Assembly (NCBI RefSeq): GCF_013177735.1 | Contig: NZ_WOEZ01000284.1 | Span: forward strand, 19,831 to 83,830 | DNA from: Paraburkholderia elongata | GTDB lineage: Bacteria > Pseudomonadota > Gammaproteobacteria > Burkholderiales > Burkholderiaceae | DNA: 64,000 nt | Direction: 5' to 3' | Shown here: positions 36,657-45,822 of the stretch, piece after piece | Layout of the letters: each line of letters starts with the position of its first letter | Numbering within the stretch: position 1 is the first letter of the stretch | Notes under the pieces: generated by a model | The model's input: the letters and a program-made list of their open reading frames with translations, nothing else | What the model was told of the DNA's origin: nothing | Database searches by the model: none | Translations under genes and position numbers: made by a program

Positions 36657-37016
36657 TTATTGGTAGAACCCGGGGAAGCGCTCGAACTGCCGTTTCGCGT
36701 CGGCCGGGTCGACGCCCTCTTTCAGCACCGCGCTGGAAAAGCCTGTTCTTTCCATCTGTACGAGCTGGTCCAACAGAACGTCGCCCGTCGCGCGAAGATC
36801 GCCCTTGAATCCAAGTCTGCGGCGCAGGAGATAGGCTTGACTGTACGCGCGCCCGTCCGTGAAATGAGGAAAGTGAAGGTCGATGCGCTCGATGCTTCCA
36901 AGCTGATCGCCGAGTGCCGCCGGGTCAGCGTCATTGGCGAGCTGAACGGGATTCGCGATATCGTCAGTGAGATGCTCTGACGTCGTCAAAATTCTCAGGC
37001 GGGTGCCGTTTTTCAC
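36657..37016 (-). CDS. DUF934 protein, sulfite-reductase partner
   Basis: 119 residues. FTDGRAYSQAYLLRRRLGFKGDLRATGDVLLDQL is the DUF934 core. Across proteobacteria this short protein follows cysI and is thought to help assimilatory sulfite reduction. GTG 37016 overlaps the cysI stop (GTGA), so translation is coupled. The usual next gene, cysH, is missing here. Confidence 0.87.
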   Translation of the reverse strand: MKNGTRLRILTTSEHLTDDIANPVQLANDADPAALGDQLGSIERIDLHFPHFTDGRAYSQAYLLRRRLGFKGDLRATGDVLLDQLVQMERTGFSSAVLKEGVDPADAKRQFERFPGFYQ

Positions 37017-38800
37017 AGTGAGACCTCCGCTTTCCAGCGGGCGCCGTTGGCTGCGGTCTTGAACGGTTCCAGTCCGACGCGCCTTAGCGTTTGAATAAAC
37101 GTCTCCCGCGTTCCACCGGTGCTGCGGAGATCGCGGTAAGTCGCAAGAATCGCCTCGATCACGTCAGGAATCTCGGGTGCGGAGAACGATGGGCCGATCA
37201 CCTTCCCCGGCTGCGCAGCGCCACTCGACTGCTTGCCGTCCGCTCCGCCGAGCGTGACCTGGTACCACTCCTCACCGTCCTTGTCGACGCCGAGAATGCC
37301 GATGTGACCGCTATGGTGATGGCCGCACGAGTTGATGCAGCCGCTGATGTGCAGGTCGACTTCGCCAATGTCGTCGAGTTCGTCCAGGTCCTGGTAGCGT
37401 TCGGTAATCGCTTGCGCGATGGGAATCGAGCGTGCGTTGGCAAGCGCGCAAAAATCGCCACCCGGGCACGAAATCATGTCAGTGAGCAGATGGACGTTTG
37501 CGCTTGCCAGATCGGCGTCGCACGCGGATTGCCAAAGCATGAACAGGTCATCGACATGAACCCATGGCAACACGAGGTTCTGCGTATGCGTCACTCGCGC
37601 TTCGCCCGCGGAAAAGCGGTCGGCCAGGTCGGCGACAGTATCGAGCTGGTCGGCTGACGCATCTCCAGGTGCCTGCATGAGGCGCTTGAACGACAACGTG
37701 ACGACGCGCAGCGTCGGGTCCTTGTGCGGCGCCACGTTGCGCTGCAGCCAACGGCCAAAACGAGGATGGATTTCCGCCTGCACGCGCAGGTCCGAACGAA
37801 TGCTCCCGTCACTCTCGCGTGTCGTGCTGTTCAGGGCAGGCGGGACGAACGACGCACTCACACGGTCGAACTCGGTTTGAGGGATGGTGTGCGGACCGCC
37901 GTCGAGTTCGACTATCTGACGGAACTCCTCGTCCACCTCGTCGATATATTGTTGGCCCTCAGCCTTGACCAGAATCTTGATGCGCGCCTTGTATTTGTTG
38001 TCGCGCCGGCCGTAGCGGTTATAGACCCGCACCACCGCTTCGATGTAGTTCATGATCTGCCGCCACGGCAGAAAGTCACGCAGCACCGTACCGATCATCG
38101 GCGTGCGCCCCATCCCTCCGCCGACTGTCACTCGAAAACCAAGCTCGCCTGCGTCATTTTTCAGGAGCCGCAGACCGACGTCATGCCAATCTGTTGCGGC
38201 CCGGTCTTCGCTCGCGCCAGTAATTGCAATCTTGAACTTGCGCGGAAGAAACGCGAACTCGGGATGCAGTGTTGTCCACTGACGCATGATTTCAGCGAAC
38301 GGCCGTGGGTCGGCGATCTCGTCTGGTGCAACGCCCGCGCGTTCGTCGCAGGAAATGTTGCGAATGCAGTTGCCGCTGGTCTGAATGCCGTGCATGTCGA
38401 CGCTCGCGAGCAGGTCCATCACATCCGCGGCTTTCGAGAGGGGAATCCAGTTGAACTGCACGTTGGTGCGCGTGGTGAAATGCGCATAGTGGGTGGGCAA
38501 ATGCGTGGTGCCGAGCCGCCGCTGTGCCTCGCACGCAAGCCGGTAGACCTCGGCCTCGGGTTCATCGTACTCGCGAGCGATGCGGGCGAGCATGCGCAAT
38601 TGCGCGCTCGATAGCTCACCGTATGGGACGGCGACACGCAGCATCGGCGCGTGTCGTTGCACATACCATCCATTCTGCAGACGCAGTGGGCGAAAGTCGT
38701 CTTCGCTGAGTTTTCCGGACTGCCAGCGCTCGATCTGGTCGCGAAACTGCGCCGCGCGGCTGCGCACGAATGATTGGTCAAACTCGGTGTATTGGTACAT
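37013..38800 (-). CDS. cysI: assimilatory nitrite/sulfite reductase hemoprotein
   Basis: 595 residues, two ferredoxin-like halves plus siroheme/4Fe-4S domains. The cluster cysteines are visible in ISCPGGDFCALA and SGCINSCGHHHSG (C-5x-C ... C-3x-C). Reduces sulfite to sulfide (or nitrite to ammonia) with six electrons. ATG 38800 starts at the conserved MYQYTEFDQ; the longer frame to 38992 lacks homology. The gene is coupled to DUF934, but cysH, cysD, cysN and cysG are not nearby, so this may be a second copy. Sulfite versus nitrite cannot be settled by eye. Confidence 0.87.
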   Translation of the reverse strand: MYQYTEFDQSFVRSRAAQFRDQIERWQSGKLSEDDFRPLRLQNGWYVQRHAPMLRVAVPYGELSSAQLRMLARIAREYDEPEAEVYRLACEAQRRLGTTHLPTHYAHFTTRTNVQFNWIPLSKAADVMDLLASVDMHGIQTSGNCIRNISCDERAGVAPDEIADPRPFAEIMRQWTTLHPEFAFLPRKFKIAITGASEDRAATDWHDVGLRLLKNDAGELGFRVTVGGGMGRTPMIGTVLRDFLPWRQIMNYIEAVVRVYNRYGRRDNKYKARIKILVKAEGQQYIDEVDEEFRQIVELDGGPHTIPQTEFDRVSASFVPPALNSTTRESDGSIRSDLRVQAEIHPRFGRWLQRNVAPHKDPTLRVVTLSFKRLMQAPGDASADQLDTVADLADRFSAGEARVTHTQNLVLPWVHVDDLFMLWQSACDADLASANVHLLTDMISCPGGDFCALANARSIPIAQAITERYQDLDELDDIGEVDLHISGCINSCGHHHSGHIGILGVDKDGEEWYQVTLGGADGKQSSGAAQPGKVIGPSFSAPEIPDVIEAILATYRDLRSTGGTRETFIQTLRRVGLEPFKTAANGARWKAEVSL

Positions 38801-39095
38801 GGTCCGGTGCTTCTGCGGCCACACAAGACGTAGCTTGTTGGGGCGTCGGTTCGGGGGAGAAGGCCAAGGGCCGTCATTCGCGAACGATAGAGGCAACGGC
38901 GGTCGCCGAAAAGTAGCAGATGCCGAGAAAAATGCGCTAGCAGATGGCGGCTTGGGCCGCGGGGAAGTAGCCGGGCGGGAGTGGGAGGGCAAACTGCTGC
39001 GCTGGAATTGTTTGCAACTGCTGCTGTTTTGCGCGGACCACCCGGCTCAAACTATCGCGTGAGATGAGACAATTCTGCCTTGAGAGGGTGATGCC

Positions 39096-39284
39096 ATGAA
39101 CCTGTTGAAGATGACGCGAATCGTGCTGTGGAGTTTTTTCGGCGTCCGCCGCGGCGCCTCGCATCAAGCCGATATTACTGACGTCAAGCTGCCGCTGTTG
39201 CCGTTCGTCGCAGTGGCGCTCGCTGCCGGTTTCGGCGCGACGCTGTTCGCGCTCGCGAAGCTTGCGATCAACGTGGCGCATTGA
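39096..39284 (+). CDS. DUF2970 small membrane protein
   Basis: 62 residues: a basic head (LWSFFGVRRGASHQADI), then one hydrophobic helix (LPLLPFVAVALAAGFGATLFALAKL). Fits the DUF2970 family of beta/gamma-proteobacteria. Function unknown. It is divergent from cysI with 295 nt between; no further gene is seen in that gap. Confidence 0.8.
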   Translation: MNLLKMTRIVLWSFFGVRRGASHQADITDVKLPLLPFVAVALAAGFGATLFALAKLAINVAH

Positions 39285-39354
39285 CGAAGGCCGAGGATTC
39301 GGCAGACAAGCGCGAACGCGAACGCGCCGGCAGTGTGAAGAGGTGATGCGCTGC

Positions 39355-40794
39355 TCATTCGCTGGCGCGTTCGAGCAGCGAGCCCAGCGTTTTGATGGCA
39401 TTCTCCATCTTGTCGCTCCACGGGTGGCCGAAATTCAATCGAACGTGATCTCGGAACGCGTGCCGTGCGGAGAAGATCGGTCCCGGCGCGATGCTGATAC
39501 CGTTCTCTATCGCGAGCCGGTGCAATTGCATGGCGTCGACACGCGGTGGAAGCCGAACCCACAAAAAATAGCCTCCGGATGGCCGCGTCCAGTGCGTATC
39601 GTCCGGCATCCAGCGGTGCAGCGCGGTATCCATTTCGATCAGTTGACTACGGAACGAGCCGCGCAGTTTCCGCAGATGCTTGTCGTACCCGCCGTGCTGA
39701 AGATAGTCCGCTATGCCCGCCTGGGCCGGAATGCTGGCCGATAGAGTGGTCATCAACTTCAGGCGCTGGACCTTGTCGGCGAAACGGCCCGCCGCGACCC
39801 ATCCAATGCGGTATCCCGGTGCAAGTGTCTTTGAAAACGAGCTGCAATGCATCACGAGGCCTTGCTTGTCATAGGCTATGGCGGGCAGCGGGTACGTCGG
39901 TGCGTGGTGCAGTTCGCCGTAGACATCGTCCTCGATGAGCGGCACGTCGTGCTGGGCAAGAAGGTTGACCAGTGCTTTCTTCTTTTCCAGCGACATTGCC
40001 GCGCCAGTCGGATTCTGAAAGTTGGTCATGAACCAGCACGCTCGAATGGGGTGTTTGTCGAGAGCATCGGAGAGCGCCTGCAAATCGATGCCCTCAACAG
40101 GGTCGACGGGAATCTCCACCGCCCGCAGGTCGAGGCGCTCAATGGCTTGCAGTGCCGCATAGAAACCGGGCGACTCCACTGCCACGACGTCTCCCGGTCG
40201 AGTCACTGCCATCAGGCAAAGATTGAGTGCTTCCAGCGCGCCATTCGTGACGACGATTTCCTCCATCGGCTGGGCAATATCCATCGCCATGTACCGCAGC
40301 GAAATCTGGCGACGCAGTGGCTCATTGCCCGGCGGGAGGTCGACGACGGTGCTCCAGGGACTGATCAACCGGCTTGCGTGTCCGAGCGATTTCGCGAGGC
40401 GCTGAAGGGGGAAAAGCTGCGGAGACGGGAACGCCGAGCCCAAGGGAACGATATCGGGATGCTTGGCCGCTTCAAGCACCGAGAAGACGAGGTCAGTGAT
40501 TTCGACCTTGGCCGACTCCAGGGCCGGCGAAGGGCGTGATGTCTTCTGTTGCTCGAGCGCTGCGCCCGGCGCGACGTAGTAGCCCGAGCGCTCACGTGCT
40601 CGAATCAATCCCCACTCTTCGAGGAGATAGTAGGCTCGAAACACGGTGGACTGGCTGACACCGTGCTGCGTGGTGAGCTGTCTCAGCGAGGGCATGCGGG
40701 AGCCGGCAGGGCGGCTGCCCGAGCGGATCTCGTTGGCCATGGTGTTGGCCAGCAATTCGAAGCGTTTCATTGAACGGCCGTGGTTCGCCTGCAT
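39355..40794 (-). CDS. MocR/GntR-type PLP-dependent transcriptional regulator
   Basis: 479 residues. N-terminal GntR winged helix (GSRMPSLRQLTTQHGVSQSTVFRAYYLLEEWG), linker, then an aminotransferase class I domain (FQNPTGAAMS, VPLIEDDVYGELH, and the PLP lysine in HCSSFSKTLAPGYRIGWV). MocR proteins sense PLP or amino acids. Two starts are possible: ATG 40794 (weak CACGGA upstream) and ATG 40770 (MKRFELLAN, a common family start). Confidence 0.88.
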   Translation of the reverse strand: MQANHGRSMKRFELLANTMANEIRSGSRPAGSRMPSLRQLTTQHGVSQSTVFRAYYLLEEWGLIRARERSGYYVAPGAALEQQKTSRPSPALESAKVEITDLVFSVLEAAKHPDIVPLGSAFPSPQLFPLQRLAKSLGHASRLISPWSTVVDLPPGNEPLRRQISLRYMAMDIAQPMEEIVVTNGALEALNLCLMAVTRPGDVVAVESPGFYAALQAIERLDLRAVEIPVDPVEGIDLQALSDALDKHPIRACWFMTNFQNPTGAAMSLEKKKALVNLLAQHDVPLIEDDVYGELHHAPTYPLPAIAYDKQGLVMHCSSFSKTLAPGYRIGWVAAGRFADKVQRLKLMTTLSASIPAQAGIADYLQHGGYDKHLRKLRGSFRSQLIEMDTALHRWMPDDTHWTRPSGGYFLWVRLPPRVDAMQLHRLAIENGISIAPGPIFSARHAFRDHVRLNFGHPWSDKMENAIKTLGSLLERASE

Positions 40795-41040
40795 TCATTC
40801 CGTGAATGTCGGTGGCCGGTCTTGTTCGATCACCGTGCCATCAAGCAGGCGATGTTGCCTCGAATGCGGACGTTGGGCAAGTTGTCGTGAATCGCGGCGC
40901 ACGCCGATTTTCCACATTCAACAACAATCCTCTCCATGGACGACGCTTATTCTCAAGCGACCCTCTATCTAGACTGTGGTCACTGATTTACGAACAGGGC
41001 TGTTCGTAACAGGACAAAGGAAAGTCTGGAGGTCGTTATC

Positions 41041-41349
41041 ATGAAGTCCCTTATTCAAGCCGTTGTCGTTGCCGCTGCTCTTGCAGCACCGGTTGCCGTG
41101 TTCGCTCAATCGAACCAACCGATCACGCGTGCACAAGTGCGCGCTGAAATGGTCGAGCTCGAAAACGCCGGCTATAACCTCGCCCATGGCGAAGACCCGC
41201 ATTACCCGGAAGACATTCAGGCCGCTGAAGCCAAGGTCGCTGCGCAGCACGGTGCGACAGGTTTTGGCGGCGTGGTGAATGGTTCGTCGGACGCGGGACG
41301 CCCGGCCGTATCGAAGTCCGATTGGAACGCGATGTACAACCACCCCTAA
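41041..41349 (+). CDS. DUF4148 periplasmic protein
   Basis: 102 residues with a signal peptide (VVVAAALAAPVAVFAQS) and the Burkholderiales DUF4148 layout: ITRAQVRAEMVELENAGYN then HYPEDIQAAEAKV. Function unknown. Good RBS (GGAGG) upstream. Ends next to the convergent DUF899 gene. Confidence 0.9.
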   Translation: MKSLIQAVVVAAALAAPVAVFAQSNQPITRAQVRAEMVELENAGYNLAHGEDPHYPEDIQAAEAKVAAQHGATGFGGVVNGSSDAGRPAVSKSDWNAMYNHP

Positions 41350-41350
41350 T

Positions 41351-42145
41351 TCATGGCTTCGCGCTCGTGTCCTGGTTCCGGAACGCCGCTTCTCCGGCGT
41401 CCGACACCTCGACCCACTTCTTGTCTGGCGCTGCGTCTGCGACGTAGCTGTCGTGCCAGTTCCACCACTTGTAGGTGGGAGTCTGAGGATAGCCCTCGGG
41501 CGAGTTCTCCCAGACCTCCTGCCGGCCCAGCGGCGTGATGTCGAGGTAGTTCCAGGTGCCACCCATCTGCTCGTCGCCGCGGTTGTTGATGAAGTAGGTG
41601 CGGAACACCTGGTCGCCGTCGCGGTAGAACACGTTTGTGCCGTGCCACTCGCTGACGCCGAAATCGGAGTCGAAGCTGTCTGTGAGGGTGAACCAGGGCA
41701 TCTCCCAGCCCATCTGCGCCTTCAGCCGCACGATGTCCGCCTGAGGCGCACGCGAGACGAAGGCGAGCGTGGTGTCACGAGCGTTCAGGTGGGCAAGGTG
41801 GGCGACCTGGTCGGCCACCATGGAGCAGCCCCGGCAGGCGTGCTCGGGCCAGCCGAACACGCCCGGCTCGAAGAAGGCGCGGTAGACGATCAGCTGACGC
41901 CGACCGTCGAACAGGTCGAGCAGGCTGGCTTTGCCCGCAGGCCCCTCGAACGCATACGTCGTCTCTACGGCCATCCACGGCATTCGCCGGCGCTCGGCGG
42001 CGAGAGCGTCACGGGCGCGGGTCTGGGCTTTTTCCTTCACGAGCAGCTGCTCGCGGGCCGCCTCCCACGCCTGCGCCGACACGACCGGTGGTGTGTGCAT
42101 GGCAGGCAGTCCATCCTTCTGTCCGTTCTTGGCTGATGTAGTCAT
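41351..42145 (-). CDS. DUF899 family thioredoxin-like protein (second copy)
   Basis: 264 residues, paralogous to the protein at 26352. RRRMPWMAVETTYAFEGP, a CRGC redox motif (EHACRGCSMVADQ), FVSRAPQADIVRLKAQMGW and a C-terminal GTWNYLDITPLGRQEVWE are conserved. An extra approximately 20 residues precede the core. Function unknown. Monocistronic; only one base separates its stop from the convergent DUF4148 gene. Confidence 0.87.
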   Translation of the reverse strand: MTTSAKNGQKDGLPAMHTPPVVSAQAWEAAREQLLVKEKAQTRARDALAAERRRMPWMAVETTYAFEGPAGKASLLDLFDGRRQLIVYRAFFEPGVFGWPEHACRGCSMVADQVAHLAHLNARDTTLAFVSRAPQADIVRLKAQMGWEMPWFTLTDSFDSDFGVSEWHGTNVFYRDGDQVFRTYFINNRGDEQMGGTWNYLDITPLGRQEVWENSPEGYPQTPTYKWWNWHDSYVADAAPDKKWVEVSDAGEAAFRNQDTSAKP

Positions 42146-42447
42146 GGCTTTTGCTATCTCCTGGTTTGGGCGAGTTCCCGCACCGCGCGGCTGAGGCGCG
42201 ATTCCACTCGGGGCTCATCGCTCGTTGTCGGCTATGAGATAGCTTGGCACTGGAAATCGAACGTTGGGAGTAACAAGTGTGGCGGTATTCCGGTGGCGTC
42301 GCTGCGCCCGGATCGCTTCATCTGGAAGACGAACGAGGTATTGCCAATCACGGCTTCAATGATTCTGTAGGTCATGTTCCAGAGTATTGGTGCGGTGCGA
42401 AAACCACGGCTGCCGGATCGCTTGGCGACGAGCTTTTCCCGCCACCC
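42146..42447. other. 302-nt intergenic region, no gene recognised
   Basis: Lies between the start of DUF899 and the end of uspA (both minus strand). The only frames are short and unlike known proteins (for example 42277-42462). I see no terminator or operator that stands out. Confidence 0.6.
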
Positions 42448-42930
42448 TTATGCATGTGCTGAGAATGTTTCTACCGGCTTGTGAGTATCCGCGTCTTCCG
42501 GGTCCATAGCGACCAGTACTGCGCAGGAAACCCTGTCCAGCAGCAATCCATCGTTCTTGCCGCTCCACCATCGCCGGATGGGGCCGCTTCGGCGATGCCC
42601 CACGACAATCAGATCGACTTTCAACTCACGGGCAAAAAACGGGATATGGTCCAGAGGGTCGCCAATCGCGAAATGGGGCGTTGCGATGACGCCACGCGCA
42701 GCGAGTTTCTCGATTCCATCGCGGAGTATTTCCCTCGCGGACTGCTCCAGCGCATCGAACGGCACGGCAGACGCAATCTCGGCCCCCTGCGACCACGCCA
42801 GACTATTCAGAACGGCAAGCAGGTGCGTTTCCGCCTTCATCTGCTCCGCCAACGAGGCGCCGTGACGCAACGCCCGCCGCCCTTCCCGGGTTGCGTCATA
42901 ACACAACAGGATGCGACTGAATGCAGACAT
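42448..42930 (-). CDS. UspA family universal stress protein (degenerate nucleotide motif)
   Basis: 160 residues, single Usp domain beginning SRILLCYDATREGRRALRHG. The C-terminal ATP motif, normally G-2x-G-9x-G-S/T, reads GHRRSGPIRRWWSGKND, so ATP binding is doubtful. It is divergent from the nitronate monooxygenase gene and shares the 183-nt control region holding palindrome site 1 (which is nearer the other gene). Confidence 0.86.
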   Translation of the reverse strand: MSAFSRILLCYDATREGRRALRHGASLAEQMKAETHLLAVLNSLAWSQGAEIASAVPFDALEQSAREILRDGIEKLAARGVIATPHFAIGDPLDHIPFFARELKVDLIVVGHRRSGPIRRWWSGKNDGLLLDRVSCAVLVAMDPEDADTHKPVETFSAHA

Positions 42931-43057
42931 ATCGTCATTCGCTCCGATTCAAGAACCCCGCTATCGAGCAGCGGGTGGCGGATGCGAAACTGTTCGAATG
43001 GCCGTCGCTCATGAGCGCGGCAGCACAACGATGCAGACCACATCGCATCGAAATTAG

Positions 43058-43080
43058 TATATATCATCTTGTGATGTATA
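43058..43080. promoter_or_regulatory. MarR-type operator candidate, site 1
   Basis: Arms TATATATCA and TGATGTATA around a 5-nt spacer (8 of 9 positions symmetric). It lies 33 nt before ATG 43114. Closely similar palindromes occur ahead of the MarR gene and the HPP gene (48432 and 49742). Similarity is seen; MarR binding is inferred. Confidence 0.65.
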
Positions 43081-43113
43081 AGCGGTCCCATCCCCGATCG
43101 AAGAGGTAATCCG

Positions 43114-44157
43114 ATGGCTATCGATATGACGTCGTTTGCTACGCCACTGACCCGGCTGCTGGGCTGCCGGTATCCCGTCATCTCGGCGGGAATGGGCGGC
43201 CCGGCGCGCGCCGAGCTTGCAGCGGCCGTTTCCCATGCCGGCGGATTTGGCCTGCTGGGCATGGTGCGCGAGCCGCCTGAGTTGATCTCCCGCGAGATTG
43301 CTGCAGTGCGGGCCGCCACGGATCAGCCGTTCGGCGTCAATCTGATTCCGTCGGCCACGGAACCGACCCTCCTGGCGGCAGAACTCGATGTCTGTCTGGC
43401 CGCCCGGGTTCCTGCGATATGTTTCTTCTGGGAAGTCGTACCCGACGTGGTCGCACGAGCGAAAGATGCTGGCGTGCTGGTGCTCTATCAGGTCGGTTCG
43501 CTCGCGGACGCGCTCGCCGCTGAAAAGGCGGGGGCCGATGTCGTGATTGCCCAGGGTATTGAGGCGGGTGGCCATGTGCGGGGGCGTACAGGAATCCTGA
43601 CGTTACTTCCCGAGATCGTCTGGCATGTACGCGTCCCGGTTGTCGCATCGGGCGGGTTCGCGACAGGCGCAGGCCTGGTTGCGGCTCTCGCGCTCGGCGC
43701 GGCGGGAGTTCACTGCGGTACGCTTTTTCTCGCCACCCACGAGTCTTTCGCGCATGACTATCACAAGCAACGCATTCTCGCTGCGCAGGCGGGTGATACG
43801 GTCTATACCGATCTGTTCGCGATCAACTGGCCACCTCACTCTCCCGTACGCGTCCTGGCAAACAGCGTGACCGGGAAAGCCGGAAGTCACCTGTTCGGAC
43901 ACCACCCGGACAGGCTGCCACGCGATGTGATTGCCTACGACGAAGGGCGGCCGATCTACCGGTTCAGCACCGATTCACCACTTCGCAGCACGGTGGGCGA
44001 TCTTGAGCAGATGGCGCTCTTTGCTGGCGAATCGGCCGCGCTCGTCGATCAGGTTGCGAGCGCCGCCGAGGTTATCGAGCGGCTGTTGAATGAGGCCATT
44101 GATGCCTCATCGCGAATCGCGCCGTTATGTGAGCATGGACGAGGAGGGGCGGTTTAA
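43114..44157 (+). CDS. nitronate monooxygenase-type FMN oxidoreductase
   Basis: 347-residue TIM barrel of the NMO/2-nitropropane dioxygenase family. FMN and active-site segments: YPVISAGMGGPARAELAAAVS, DVVIAQGIEAGGHVRG (catalytic His in GGHxxG) and VVASGGFATGAGLVAAL followed by GTLFLATHES. Members oxidise alkyl nitronates, releasing nitrite, though others are NADH:quinone or enoyl reductases. ATG 43114 has AAGAGG upstream. A palindrome shared with the MarR gene lies just ahead of it. It overlaps the convergent sigma-factor gene by 4 nt. Confidence 0.85.
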   Translation: MAIDMTSFATPLTRLLGCRYPVISAGMGGPARAELAAAVSHAGGFGLLGMVREPPELISREIAAVRAATDQPFGVNLIPSATEPTLLAAELDVCLAARVPAICFFWEVVPDVVARAKDAGVLVLYQVGSLADALAAEKAGADVVIAQGIEAGGHVRGRTGILTLLPEIVWHVRVPVVASGGFATGAGLVAALALGAAGVHCGTLFLATHESFAHDYHKQRILAAQAGDTVYTDLFAINWPPHSPVRVLANSVTGKAGSHLFGHHPDRLPRDVIAYDEGRPIYRFSTDSPLRSTVGDLEQMALFAGESAALVDQVASAAEVIERLLNEAIDASSRIAPLCEHGRGGAV

Positions 44158-44870
44158 CTCGCCGGTGTGCAACTGCCCTCGTCATCCTCGCCGGCTATCC
44201 GCGATAGTACGTTGGCGACCACCCGGTCGCAGTGGGCGCCGCCAAATTCGAATACGTCGCGCTCGGCGAGATCGATCTCGTGCGCCAATGATTCGCGCAG
44301 CAAGCTCTTGGCGCGGAAATGCCGGCTGCGCACGGTCGCTTCCGGGATGTCGAGACATTGTGCCGTCTCCTCGACGCTCAATTCCTCGACCGAACGCAGC
44401 ACAAACACAACGCGAAAGACTTCCGGCAGTGCATCCAGCTTGCGCTCGAGCAGGGCTCGCAGCTCGGCGCGCGCTACCGCCTTGTCTGGGGAATCGGAAT
44501 CTTGCGCGGTCATGGCATCGATATCGACATGAGTGTTCGCGTCTACCATCGGAATCACGTTCTGACGGCGTGCTTCCCGGCGCAGGCGTCCATAGCATTC
44601 GTTGAGTACCAGACGGGATAGCCAGGTGAGGAGCGTGGCATCGCCACGAAACTTGGCGATCGATCTGTAGGCTGACAGATACGCTGCCTGCAGCGCGTCT
44701 TCCGCTTCCGTTCCGTCACGCAACGTTGAACGCGCCAGACGATACAGCGGCTTATTGTGCCGGCGCATCAGCCATTCGAACGCTGATCGATCTCCCGCCA
44801 CGATGCGGCGGACCGTCTCGCGTTCGTCGTCCGCGGCAAACGTTGAATGTGCTTCAGCGATGTCCGTCAT
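44154..44870 (-). CDS. ECF-type RNA polymerase sigma factor
   Basis: 238 residues with sigma region 2 (AFEWLMRRHNKPLYRLARSTL and AEDALQAAYLSAYRSIAKFR) and region 4 (LPEVFRVVFVLRSVEELSVEETAQCLDIPEATVRSR). A C-terminal extension of about 35 residues (DVFEFGGAHCDRVVANVL) follows. Start ATG 44870 has GAGG upstream; the GTG 21 nt earlier is less likely. Last gene of the DUF4142-cupredoxin operon. No anti-sigma factor is seen. Confidence 0.9.
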   Translation of the reverse strand: MTDIAEAHSTFAADDERETVRRIVAGDRSAFEWLMRRHNKPLYRLARSTLRDGTEAEDALQAAYLSAYRSIAKFRGDATLLTWLSRLVLNECYGRLRREARRQNVIPMVDANTHVDIDAMTAQDSDSPDKAVARAELRALLERKLDALPEVFRVVFVLRSVEELSVEETAQCLDIPEATVRSRHFRAKSLLRESLAHEIDLAERDVFEFGGAHCDRVVANVLSRIAGEDDEGSCTPAS

Positions 44871-44909
44871 GACTGCCTCGCCAGGTCGCACTCACTCATT
44901 GTCCATTCC

Positions 44910-45287
44910 TCATTGCACGATCAGTGTGCCACGCATCGTGGTGTGGAGGGTGCACAGGTACGGGTAACTACCGCTCTGGCGCGCCACATAACTCCACGAT
45001 GCATTTGGCGAGATTTCGTGCGAATCGAACGTTTTCGACATTGCCGTCGCCGTATGGGGAAACAGATCCTTGTTCACCCACACCACGCGATCTCCACGGT
45101 GCACCGTGAGCGCCGGCGGATTGAAGCGCATCTGCTCGATGACGATCACGTACGTTTTGGCCGCCGCCTCGGAAACGCCGGCCAGCGACATCGCTACGAT
45201 CGCAACGAAAGCATAGGCGAGGAAAAAGCCTGTGCTACGTAGCGTGCCGCGGCGCTGTCCGGCCGCGCGAAGTGCGCGATCACGCAC
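44910..45287 (-). CDS. exported cupredoxin-domain protein
   Basis: 125 residues. Signal/anchor segment (FFLAYAFVAIVAMSLAGVSEAAA) then a cupredoxin fold: MRFNPPALTVHRGDRVVWVN, PHTATA and YPYLCTLHTTMRGTLIV, with His, Cys and His and Met as type-1 copper ligands. The start is uncertain: GTG 45287 overlaps the preceding stop by 8 nt and would give coupled translation, whereas the frame is open back to 45341 inside the DUF4142 gene. Confidence 0.8.
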   Translation of the reverse strand: MRDRALRAAGQRRGTLRSTGFFLAYAFVAIVAMSLAGVSEAAAKTYVIVIEQMRFNPPALTVHRGDRVVWVNKDLFPHTATAMSKTFDSHEISPNASWSYVARQSGSYPYLCTLHTTMRGTLIVQ

Positions 45288-45822
45288 CGCTCTTGCCCAG
45301 CTCCGCCTGCAGATGCTTCGCGTGCTCGAGATGCGCGACAAAGGCCGGACGCACCTTGACGAGAAGCGCCTTTAGTTCGGCGTTCTGCGCACTCGGAATC
45401 AATGTCTTGTCCAGCGCGTCGAGAACGCTCTCGTGATAGGTCACCTCGTGGTCGATATACGCACGGTCGAACTGCGCGCCCTTGAGCGTTTTCAGGTTGG
45501 CGAGGTTGGCGTCGCCGCCCTGCTGGAGACTCTGGCTCGTCGGATTATCTTCCGGCGTCACACCCAGCTTGTGCACAAGGTCGGTGGCGGCCTTGTTGAC
45601 GCCGCTGTGATCGGTGACCATGCGTTGCGCGAACGCTTTGACATCCTTCGACTTCGTTTTTGATTCCGCGAGTTTGCCCGCGTCGATATCCACCTGATTG
45701 GCGGTCACGACGATGGCCGCGATCTGAGGGTCGGTGGGCCCCGCGCTCTGTGCCCAGCACGAGAGGCTGGTCAATGTGAGTGCGGTGAGTGTGCCGAACA
45801 GTGCTGCGGTGATCTTCTTCAT
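45280..45822 (-). CDS. DUF4142 periplasmic protein
   Basis: 180 residues. Signal peptide (ALFGTLTALTLTSLSCWAQS), then the helical DUF4142 domain (NQVDIDAGKLAESKTKSKDVKAFAQRMVTDH, FDRAYIDHEVTYHESVLDAL). ATG 45822 has AGGAGACGCG upstream; the longer frame to 45975 is rejected. First gene of a three-gene operon with a cupredoxin and an ECF sigma factor, a grouping that suggests an envelope or redox stress response. Confidence 0.87.
   Translation of the reverse strand: MKKITAALFGTLTALTLTSLSCWAQSAGPTDPQIAAIVVTANQVDIDAGKLAESKTKSKDVKAFAQRMVTDHSGVNKAATDLVHKLGVTPEDNPTSQSLQQGGDANLANLKTLKGAQFDRAYIDHEVTYHESVLDALDKTLIPSAQNAELKALLVKVRPAFVAHLEHAKHLQAELGKSGA

Noticed and set aside
42277..42462. 61-residue plus-strand ORF in an intergenic gap
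   Set aside because: No RBS, no homology recalled, and its end runs into the convergent uspA gene.
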